From: SFTJ01 sp051871515
Lineage (GTDB): Bacteria; Bacteroidota; Bacteroidia; Bacteroidales; Muribaculaceae
DNA length: 16,908 bases
Direction of reading: 5' to 3'
Assembly (NCBI GenBank): GCA_051871515.1
Contig: JBJECY010000027.1
Span: 1 to 16,908, forward strand
In this document: one piece after another, positions 7,039-12,974 of the stretch
Numbering within the stretch: the first letter of the stretch is position 1
Layout of the letters: every line of letters starts with the position of its first letter
Position numbers and translations under genes: made by a program
Notes under the pieces: model-generated
What the model saw: the letters and a program-made list of their open reading frames with translations, nothing else
What the model was told of the DNA's origin: nothing
Databases searched by the model: none

Positions 7039-7062
7039 AGAAAATTTAGCATTTACACCACG

Positions 7063-8358
7063 ATGAAACGACTAATATACAACGAATTAAAGCAGTGGAA
7101 AGACAATAAAGACCGCAAACCGCTGATTCTGCTTGGTGCAAGACAAGTGGGAAAGACATGGATTATGCAGCATTTTGGCAAACAAGAATATGAAACTGTT
7201 GCCTATATAAACTGTGACGATGACCCTCGCGCAGAAAATCTGTTTGTGCCTGATTATGACATTAACCGTATTCTATTATCTATCCAAGCAATGACAGGTG
7301 TCAATGTGGAACCTGGCAAAACATTGATTATATTTGATGAAATTCAAGAGCTAAAACGAGGCATCCATTCTCTCAAATACTTCTATGAGAAAGCCCCGCA
7401 ATACCATGTTATGGTGGCAGGGTCGCTACTTGGCATAACACTTGGGCGAGGAGAATCTTTCCCTGTTGGCAAAGTTGACATCTTGAATATGTATCCCATG
7501 AACTTTTGCGAGTTTCTCCACGCGCTTGGGCAATCGAACTTGGTTTCGCTCATTGAGTCAAAGCAGTGGCAGGTTATTGCGCTGATGAAAGACACCTTTG
7601 AGAGTCTCTTGCGCCAGTATTACTATGTGGGAGGAATGCCAAATGTAGTATCAAAGTATGTCAAAAACAAAGACTTGGCAGAGGTGAATAAAGAGCAAAA
7701 AGCAATAATTGAAGCCTACAGGCGTGACATATCAAAACACACCACCGAGCGCGAATCAATTAGAATCGGACAGGTGCTTGATTCTCTGCCCTCGCAACTT
7801 GCCAAAGAGAACAAAAAATTCATATATGGCGCCATTAAAAAGGGTGCTCGTGCCGCTGATTTTGAACTTGCAATACAATGGTTGGTTGATGCAGGCTTAG
7901 TTCTGAGGGTACACCGCCTTAGCGAAGTTCACATGCCCATAAAGTTTTATGAGCAACTCGACTCCTTCAAACTGTTCTTTTTAGACTGTGGGCTACTTGC
8001 ATGCTTGGTTGATGCGCCTGCCGACAAGATGATTCTCGACAACACGGTATTCACTGAATTCAAAGGTGCTTTTGCCGAACAATTTGTTGCCCAAGAGCTT
8101 GTTTCTATGAACATCAAGCCATATTATTGGAGCAACGAACGTACCCCTGCCGAAATAGATTTTGTGGTGCAGCATCAAGGGAAAGCTTTACCTATTGAAG
8201 TAAAAGCATCGACCAACGTGCGCTCAAAGTCTCTTGCCCAATTCATCAAAGACAACGACGGCCTTAAGGGATTACGCCTGTCTCTAAGCCAGTATGTTGA
8301 CCAAGATTGGATGGAAAACGTGCCGTTGTATGCCCTTCGTGGATGGTTTATGCCTTGA
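7063..8358 (+). CDS. AAA-family ATPase with C-terminal DUF4143 domain
   Basis: The 431-residue product has the layout of the AAA_14/DUF4143 ATPases that occur in many copies in Bacteroidales and have no settled function. Walker A is GARQVGKT at residues 25-32 and Walker B is LIIFDEIQE, with Asp92-Glu93. A sensor-like AGSLLG follows. The second half carries DUF4143, ending in a PD-(D/E)xK-like arrangement, EIDFVV with Asp366 and IEVKAS with Glu379 and Lys381, which resembles a nuclease core; whether it cuts DNA is unknown. The open frame extends up to a GTG at 7027, but this overlaps the -7 box, so the ATG at 7063 is the start. By eye the gene is more AT-rich than its neighbours and stands alone behind the repeat array, which suggests a horizontally acquired or independent unit. 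Confidence 0.9.
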   Translation: MKRLIYNELKQWKDNKDRKPLILLGARQVGKTWIMQHFGKQEYETVAYINCDDDPRAENLFVPDYDINRILLSIQAMTGVNVEPGKTLIIFDEIQELKRGIHSLKYFYEKAPQYHVMVAGSLLGITLGRGESFPVGKVDILNMYPMNFCEFLHALGQSNLVSLIESKQWQVIALMKDTFESLLRQYYYVGGMPNVVSKYVKNKDLAEVNKEQKAIIEAYRRDISKHTTERESIRIGQVLDSLPSQLAKENKKFIYGAIKKGARAADFELAIQWLVDAGLVLRVHRLSEVHMPIKFYEQLDSFKLFFLDCGLLACLVDAPADKMILDNTVFTEFKGAFAEQFVAQELVSMNIKPYYWSNERTPAEIDFVVQHQGKALPIEVKASTNVRSKSLAQFIKDNDGLKGLRLSLSQYVDQDWMENVPLYALRGWFMP

Positions 8359-8380
8359 AAAGTTTCGCGGCAAGGCGTTT
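8352..8380 (+). terminator. Weak terminator-like hairpin at the end of the AAA ATPase gene
   Basis: GCCTTG (8352-8357) overlaps the stop codon and pairs with CAAGGC (8371-8376) across a 14-base-scale loop, followed by GTTT. The stem is short and the T run is poor, so this is a tentative call. Confidence 0.3.
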
Positions 8381-8430
8381 CATAGCCAAGATGTGGCGTT
8401 GGTTATATGGCAAGTGTAACAAAAAATGCC

Positions 8431-8438
8431 TATATTTG
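8431..8438 (+). promoter_or_regulatory. Probable -7 box of the sulfatase maturase gene
   Basis: TATATTTG, followed by CG, fits TAnnTTTG exactly. No TTTG stands 19-21 bp upstream. The start would fall near 8445, about 35 bases before the ATG at 8479. This rules out the in-frame ATG at 8407, which lies upstream of the box. Confidence 0.5.
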
Positions 8439-8478
8439 CGCAAGATATTCAACATTGCCCAACAGCCATAAACCCGTT

Positions 8479-9702
8479 ATGCAACTACACGACCCCTTTG
8501 CCAAGCCACTATATGTGATGCTCAAGCCTGCCAGCTCGGCGTGCAACCTGCGTTGCCGCTATTGCTACTATCTTGAAAAAGCCAATATGTATGCCGACGG
8601 CAGCCGGCACATCATGAGCGACGAACTGCTTGAACGATTCATTGACCAATACATCACCTCGCAAACCATGCAACAGGTGCTTTTCACCTGGCACGGCGGC
8701 GAGACGCTGATGCGCCCGCTGTCGTTCTATCGCAAGGCCGTGGAGCTGCAAAAACGATATGCCCGCGGGCGAGTGATTGACAACTGCATACAAACCAACG
8801 CCACCATGCTCACCGACGAGTGGTGCCGGTTCTTTGCCGAGAACCATTGGCTGGTGGGCGTGTCAATTGATGGTCCACAGGAGTTTCACGACGAGTATAG
8901 GCGCACCGCCTCGGGCGCGCCATCGTGGCGCAAAGTGATGCAAGGCATCAACTGCCTCAACCGCCACGGCGTGGAGTGGAACGCATTGGCTGTGGTGAAC
9001 GATTATAACGCCGATTACCCCCTTGAGTTTTATCATTTTTTCAAAGAAATAGGCTGCCACTATCTGCAATTCTCGCCCATAGTGGAGCGGCTGTATCAGC
9101 ATGCCGACGGCCGACACCTTGCCGCACCGTGCGAGCAACAAGGCACCATGGCACCGTTCTCGGTCACAGCCAAGCAGTGGGGCAATTTTCTGTGCACCAT
9201 CTTCGATGAATGGGTGCGCAACGACGTAGGCAACTATTTTGTGCAGCTCTTTGATGCCACCCTTGCCAACTGGATGGGCGTGCAACCCGGCGTGTGCGTG
9301 CTTGCCAAAGACTGCGGCCACGCCAGCGTGATGGAGTATAACGGCGACGTGTATTCATGCGACCATTTTGTGTTTCCGCAATACAAGCTTGGCAACATCT
9401 ACACCTCGTCGCTCGTTGAGATGGTTTACGGCGAGCGTCAGCAGCAATTCGGTGCCATGAAGCAAGGGTCGCTGCCCACGCAGTGCCGCCAATGCCAATA
9501 CCTCTTTGCCTGCAACGGCGAATGTCCAAAAAACCGCATCATCACCACCGCCACCGGCGAACCCGGGCTTAACTATCTGTGCAGCGGATATTATCAATTC
9601 TTTCACCATGTGGCACCCTACATGGACTACATGAAACGCCAACTGCAACAAGAACTGCCTCCTGCCAACATCATGCAGGCGATTGCCCGCGGCGAGCTAT
9701 AA
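8479..9702 (+). CDS. Anaerobic sulfatase-maturating enzyme (radical SAM/SPASM)
   Basis: The 407-residue product matches the anSME family, which oxidises a Cys or Ser of type I sulfatases to formylglycine without oxygen. The radical SAM motif CNLRCRYC has C22, C26 and C29, and the family segment TWHGGETLMRP follows. The C-terminal SPASM domain has eight cysteines in the spacing expected for two auxiliary clusters: C273, C279, C294, then C336, C339, C345, C349 and C368. The Asp just after C294 (SCDHF) occupies the catalytic base position known in the Clostridium perfringens enzyme. The start ATG at 8479 lies behind the -7 box at 8431; the longer frame from 8407 adds an unlikely 24 residues. No sulfatase gene is in the window, so it probably serves sulfatases elsewhere, as for mucin or host-glycan use. 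Confidence 0.93.
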   Translation: MQLHDPFAKPLYVMLKPASSACNLRCRYCYYLEKANMYADGSRHIMSDELLERFIDQYITSQTMQQVLFTWHGGETLMRPLSFYRKAVELQKRYARGRVIDNCIQTNATMLTDEWCRFFAENHWLVGVSIDGPQEFHDEYRRTASGAPSWRKVMQGINCLNRHGVEWNALAVVNDYNADYPLEFYHFFKEIGCHYLQFSPIVERLYQHADGRHLAAPCEQQGTMAPFSVTAKQWGNFLCTIFDEWVRNDVGNYFVQLFDATLANWMGVQPGVCVLAKDCGHASVMEYNGDVYSCDHFVFPQYKLGNIYTSSLVEMVYGERQQQFGAMKQGSLPTQCRQCQYLFACNGECPKNRIITTATGEPGLNYLCSGYYQFFHHVAPYMDYMKRQLQQELPPANIMQAIARGEL

Positions 9703-9750
9703 ACGCCACCAAACAAGATGACGCGTTGTTGCCAGCAACGCAAACCTGAG

Positions 9751-9788
9751 AAAAACAAAAATCCCCTCAACTGAAACCAGTTAAGGGG
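9751..9788 (-). terminator. Intrinsic terminator of tRNA-Leu
   Basis: On the minus strand CCCCTTAACTG pairs with CAGTTGAGGGG over 11 positions (one U-G) around the loop GTTT, then ATTTTTGTTTTT. It stands ten bases after the tRNA. A second hairpin, GCGTTG/CAACGC at 9723-9741, lies between it and the sulfatase maturase stop and may help end the plus-strand transcript, though it has no T run. Confidence 0.85.
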
Positions 9789-9797
9789 TTGCTTGGA

Positions 9798-9881
9798 TGG
9801 TGCCCAGAACAGGACTCGAACCTGCACGTCTCTCAACACTCGCACCTGAAACGAGCGCGTCTACCATTCCGCCACCTGGGC
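9798..9881 (-). tRNA. tRNA-Leu (anticodon CAG)
   Basis: This 84-nt type II tRNA includes an encoded CCA. The acceptor GCCCAGG pairs with TCTGGGC, followed by A and CCA. The anticodon stem CTCGT/GCGAG surrounds the loop TTCAGGT, giving CAG. A long variable arm follows, as expected for leucine, and the T loop is TTCGAGT. It reads CUG codons. It has its own promoter (9892-9923) and terminator (9751-9788) and converges on the sulfatase maturase. Unlike the two tRNA-Glu genes, its CCA end is encoded. Confidence 0.95.
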
Positions 9882-9891
9882 TTTGCGGTTG

Positions 9892-9923
9892 CAAAATTAT
9901 AAATATTTTTGGAACTCCACAAA
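9892..9923 (-). promoter_or_regulatory. Promoter of tRNA-Leu
   Basis: On the minus strand TTTG (9920-9923) is followed after 20 bp by TAATTTTG (9892-9899), a full match to the Bacteroidota consensus with the same spacing as the promoters at 879-910 and 15529-15560. Transcription would start just before the mature tRNA 5' end at 9881. Confidence 0.78.
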
Positions 9924-9951
9924 TTATTTAGTGTGGTTTTTAAAAATATTT
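9901..9951. repeat. Nested inverted repeat over the tRNA-Leu promoter
   Basis: The outer arms AAATATTTTT (9901-9910) and AAAAATATTT (9942-9951) are exact complements. Inside them CCACA (9917-9921) pairs with TGTGG (9932-9936). The inner left arm overlaps the -33 element of the tRNA-Leu promoter. It could be an operator, a cruciform or a DNA-bending site; no T run follows in the right place for a terminator. Confidence 0.75.
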
Positions 9952-10237
9952 TCTCGGCTCTGCATTTTCATTCCACGCCATTGCGCGCGCCAAGCGGTTG
10001 CTAAACACCCAGTTTTCACCTTATAACAGAGGCAAACTCGGCGGCAATGTTTCACGGCCCAACACTTGCCACACGGCTGTGAATAAGTGAAAATTTATGT
10101 TTCACGCAAAAAGTTATTAACAAAAATGGCCACTTATCAACAATTTGAGCAAAAACACGGCTTTGCCTTGCTGAAATACCAAAAAGAATGTTTTCCTTTG
10201 CATCGGAAAAAAATCAGAAATCTATAAATTTCAGTAT
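9952..10237. other. AT-rich intergenic region before parA, with origin-like motifs
   Basis: No gene is seen. The region holds TGTGAATAA (10078-10086), an exact DnaA-box form (TTATNCACA on the other strand), plus near matches TTATTAACA (10114-10122) and TTATCAACA (10134-10142). It also has ATGTTTCACG twice, at 10047-10056 and 10097-10106, exactly 50 bp apart. This is the left half of the parS consensus plus the central CG; the second copy matches about 12 of 16 parS positions. A -7-like TAAATTTC lies at 10225-10232 before parA, with one mismatch. Origin or partition-site function is inferred from these short motifs and from the parAB neighbours. Confidence 0.45.
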
Positions 10238-11029
10238 ATGGGAAAGATAATAGCCATAGCAAACCAGAAAGGCGGAGTGGGAAAGACCACCACAGCCATC
10301 AACCTTGCCGCATCGCTTGCTGTGAACGGCAAGAAAGTGCTACTCATAGATGCCGACCCTCAGGCCAACGCCACATCGGGCTTGGGCATTGACCCTAAGA
10401 AAACCGTCTCGTCGATTTACGAGTGCCTGGTTGACGATTACCCACTTGCCAGCAGCCGCAACAGCACCTGTGTGAAGGGGCTCGACATCGTTGGGTCGCG
10501 CATCGACCTGGTTGGCGCCGAGCTGGAGCTTGTGAACAAGCCCAACCGCGAGCGCGCAATGCGCAACTCCCTGAGCGCCGTGCGCAACGAGTATGACTAT
10601 ATACTCATTGATTGCAGCCCATCGTTGGGGCTCATCACCGTGAACGCGCTCACCGCCGCCGACTCGGTGATTATCCCCGTGCAAGCCGAGTATTTTGCCC
10701 TTGAAGGCATCAGCAAGCTGCTCAACACCATACGCATCATCAAAAGCAAGCTCAATCCCACAATCGAGATTGAGGGATTCCTGCTCACCATGTACGATGC
10801 ACGCCTGCGCCTCGCCAACCAAATCTATGAGGAACTGAAGAGCCACTTTGGCGACATGGTGTTTAACACGGTGATTCCGCGTAACATACGCCTCAGCGAA
10901 GCGCCGAGCCACGGTCTGCCGGCAATTCTCTATGATGCCGAGAGCCGCGGTGCCACCAGCCACGTGCTGCTTGCCAAAGAGCTGATACGCAAAAACCGCC
11001 ATCACCCTGCCGCTGCGGCAGCCAAGTGA
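10238..11029 (+). CDS. parA: Chromosome partitioning ATPase ParA (Soj)
   Basis: The 263-residue product is a deviant-Walker ParA/MinD ATPase. The P-loop KGGVGKTT is at residues 11-18 with the signature first Lys, LLIDADPQAN carries the switch Asp residues near 38-40, and LIDCSPSLG is the Walker B region. The absence of an N-terminal helix-turn-helix fits the short chromosomal type (Soj) rather than plasmid type Ia. ParA-ATP dimers bind DNA non-specifically and pull ParB-parS complexes apart during segregation. parB follows 56 bases after the stop, so the two should share a transcript. The start ATG at 10238 begins MGKIIAIANQKGG, the usual N-terminus. No strong promoter was found just upstream. 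Confidence 0.95.
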   Translation: MGKIIAIANQKGGVGKTTTAINLAASLAVNGKKVLLIDADPQANATSGLGIDPKKTVSSIYECLVDDYPLASSRNSTCVKGLDIVGSRIDLVGAELELVNKPNRERAMRNSLSAVRNEYDYILIDCSPSLGLITVNALTAADSVIIPVQAEYFALEGISKLLNTIRIIKSKLNPTIEIEGFLLTMYDARLRLANQIYEELKSHFGDMVFNTVIPRNIRLSEAPSHGLPAILYDAESRGATSHVLLAKELIRKNRHHPAAAAAK

Positions 11030-11085
11030 CCACCGGCAAAAACCAAGCCCTAAAAACCAACTAACAAGAAAAAGCATTAATCATC

Positions 11086-11973
11086 ATGTCACTCAAACGC
11101 AATGCATTGGGCCGCGGACTCGACTCGCTCATCTCAATGGATGAGGTGCAAACCAGCGGTTCATCAGCAATCAACGAAATAGCCATATCACAAATCTCGC
11201 CTAACCCCGAGCAGCCCCGCACCACCTTCGACGAGGATTCGCTTGAAGAGTTGGCTATGAGCATACGCGAGCTGGGCATCATTCAGCCGCTCACACTGCG
11301 CAGCACCGGCCCCGACAGCTATCAGATAATCTCGGGCGAGCGCCGTTACCGCGCCGCTCGCATGGCAGGACTTGAAACAGTGCCCGCCTACATCCGCACC
11401 GCCAACGACAGCGAGCTCACCGAGATGGCGCTCATTGAGAACATTCAGCGTGAAGACCTCAACGCCATTGAGATTGCGCTCACCTTCCGCAAACTCATTG
11501 ACCAATATCAGCTCACGCAGGAACGCCTGAGCGAGCGCATTGGCAAAAAACGAACCACCATTGCCAACTTCCTGAGGCTGCTGAAGCTGCCTGCCGAGGT
11601 GCAGATTGGCTTGCGCGACCGCAAGGTGGATATGGGCCACGCGCGCGCTTTGCTCTCAATCGACAAGCCCTCGTTGCAGTTAAAATTATATAACGACATT
11701 CTTAAAAAAGGTTTATCGGTGAGGCAGGTCGAAGCCCTTGCCAAGCAGATGCAAGAAGGCTCAAACAGCACCAACCCCACCAGTCAAGACGCACCTAAGC
11801 GACTGACTAACAACGACTACGAGATACTGCAACGACACCTCAACAACTCGTTCCGCACCCAAGTGAAGTTTAGCGTAGATGCTTCGGGTAAAGGAAAAAT
11901 AACATTTCCCTTTAAGAACGAGGAAGAACTTGAGAATTTAATTCGTATCTTTGACAAGCTAAAAGAAGAATAA
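11086..11973 (+). CDS. parB: Chromosome partitioning protein ParB (Spo0J)
   Basis: The 295-residue product binds parS and spreads along DNA as a CTP-dependent clamp. The N-terminus KRNALGRGLDSLI resembles the ParA-stimulating segment of chromosomal ParBs. NPEQPR and the CTP-binding motif GERRYRAARMAGL (residues about 84-96) follow, then ENIQREDLNAIE. The helix-turn-helix LTQERLSERIGKKRTTIANFLRLL comes next, and a short C-terminal dimerisation region ends the protein. It lies directly after parA and before a DUF5683 gene, from which it is separated by a hairpin at 11977-12017. Its binding sites should be perfect or near-perfect parS palindromes; none is present in the window, only the half-sites upstream of parA. 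Confidence 0.95.
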   Translation: MSLKRNALGRGLDSLISMDEVQTSGSSAINEIAISQISPNPEQPRTTFDEDSLEELAMSIRELGIIQPLTLRSTGPDSYQIISGERRYRAARMAGLETVPAYIRTANDSELTEMALIENIQREDLNAIEIALTFRKLIDQYQLTQERLSERIGKKRTTIANFLRLLKLPAEVQIGLRDRKVDMGHARALLSIDKPSLQLKLYNDILKKGLSVRQVEALAKQMQEGSNSTNPTSQDAPKRLTNNDYEILQRHLNNSFRTQVKFSVDASGKGKITFPFKNEEELENLIRIFDKLKEE

Positions 11974-11976
11974 CCC

Positions 11977-12017
11977 AAGAAGAGAGAGGTTGCAGATATC
12001 ACAACCTCCCGCTTCTT
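11977..12017 (+). promoter_or_regulatory. Strong hairpin between parB and the DUF5683 gene
   Basis: AAGAAG (11977-11982) pairs with CTTCTT (12012-12017), and GAGGTTG (11986-11992) pairs with CAACCTC (12002-12008). A 3x3 internal loop and a nine-base end loop (CAGATATCA) complete it. No T run follows, so it looks more like an RNA-stability or translation-control element, or a terminator without a U tract. It covers the TTG at 11990, which makes that start improbable. Confidence 0.7.
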
Positions 12018-12040
12018 ATGACGAAAAAATTGCGACTTTT

Positions 12041-12907
12041 GTGAAACTACACATATCAACAAAAGGACGGAGGCTGTGCGGAGTGGCGATGACGCTGCTC
12101 TGCGCCGTTGTGCTGTGTTTCACAGCCGCCTCGGCTGAGCTGGCGGGCGAGCCCGACAGCGTGGCTGGAGCCGCGTCGCAAAACGGTGCCCTGCTTAAGC
12201 CGGTGCGCCGCGAACGCACGCGAGTGACCACGCCAGCCAACGCCGCCACCCCCGACTCGCTCTCGCGCACCTTTGTTGACCTCACTGGCGACACCGTGCA
12301 CATTGCCGATATGGACTCAATACAAAAGCAAGCCGCCCTTGAGGAAATGAGGCAACGCGAGCTGCAAGCCAAGCGCGACTCGGCTGAGCTGGCTCAATAC
12401 GGACGCGAACGAGCCTTTAAAATCAACCCCACGCGTGCGCTGTGGCTCTCGGCGCTGTGCCCCGGATTGGGACAAGTATATAACCGGCGCTACTGGAAGT
12501 TGCCCATTGTGGTGGGCGGTTTTGTTGGACTGGGATATGCCATCTCGTGGAACAACAAGATGCTCAAAGACTACACCAAAGCCTACAATGACGTGATGGA
12601 CAACGACCCCAACACCAAAAGCTACATGGACTTCTATCCGCCCACGGTGAGCGAGAGCGACATCGACCAGGAGTGGCTAAAGAAGTCGCTGAAATCAAAA
12701 AAGGACTATTTCAGGCGCAACCGCGACCTTTGCGTGATAAGCATTGTGGGCGTCTATATGATATGTATGGTTGATGCTTACGTCGATGCCGCATTGTCGA
12801 AATTCGACATCAGCGACGACCTGTCGATGAAAGTGCGGCCCACGCTCATTGAGCAGACCAACACCATTCGCCCGGGAATGGGTGTGGCGTGCGCCATCAC
12901 TTTCTGA
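12041..12907 (+). CDS. DUF5683-domain membrane protein
   Basis: The product (288 residues from this start) is a DUF5683 protein of unknown function, common in Bacteroidota. A positive segment (KLHISTKGRR) and the hydrophobic run MTLLCAVVLCFTAASA form a signal peptide. A polar linker of about 90 residues follows. The conserved core begins at LWLSALCPGLGQVYNRRYWKLP and continues through one hydrophobic segment (IVVGGFVGLGYAIS). A second, CVISIVGVYMICMVDAYVDA, lies near the end. The start is uncertain: GTG 12041 gives a good charged signal peptide, ATG 12089 has a weak GGAG before it, and TTG 11990 lies in a hairpin. It sits between parB and a cell-wall hydrolase. I know this order from other Bacteroidales, so the gene may link the envelope to division. 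Confidence 0.82.
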   Translation: MKLHISTKGRRLCGVAMTLLCAVVLCFTAASAELAGEPDSVAGAASQNGALLKPVRRERTRVTTPANAATPDSLSRTFVDLTGDTVHIADMDSIQKQAALEEMRQRELQAKRDSAELAQYGRERAFKINPTRALWLSALCPGLGQVYNRRYWKLPIVVGGFVGLGYAISWNNKMLKDYTKAYNDVMDNDPNTKSYMDFYPPTVSESDIDQEWLKKSLKSKKDYFRRNRDLCVISIVGVYMICMVDAYVDAALSKFDISDDLSMKVRPTLIEQTNTIRPGMGVACAITF

Positions 12908-12974
12908 TGATAAACCTTTTTTATTATTACTTTTTTTACACAAACAACCGAACAAAAGAAGAGAGGATAAATAT

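Noticed and set aside
6867..7052. Minus-strand open frame with repeated HTFSMIQNAK peptide
   Set aside because: Same repeat effect on the other strand; no upstream promoter and no other protein-like character.
6680..7066. Plus-strand open frame with an 11-residue repeated peptide (FESSKKC...)
   Set aside because: It is open only because a 33-bp unit is 11 codons; no family resemblance, and it ends across the ATPase promoter and start.
8407..8478. Longer N-terminus for the sulfatase maturase
   Set aside because: The ATG at 8407 lies upstream of the -7 box at 8431-8438, and anSME proteins begin close to the MQLHDPFAKPLYVMLKP segment.
12849..12974. Longer N-terminus for the lytic transglycosylase
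   Set aside because: It overlaps the DUF5683 gene and lacks signal-peptide character; the ATG at 12975 opens a normal signal peptide.
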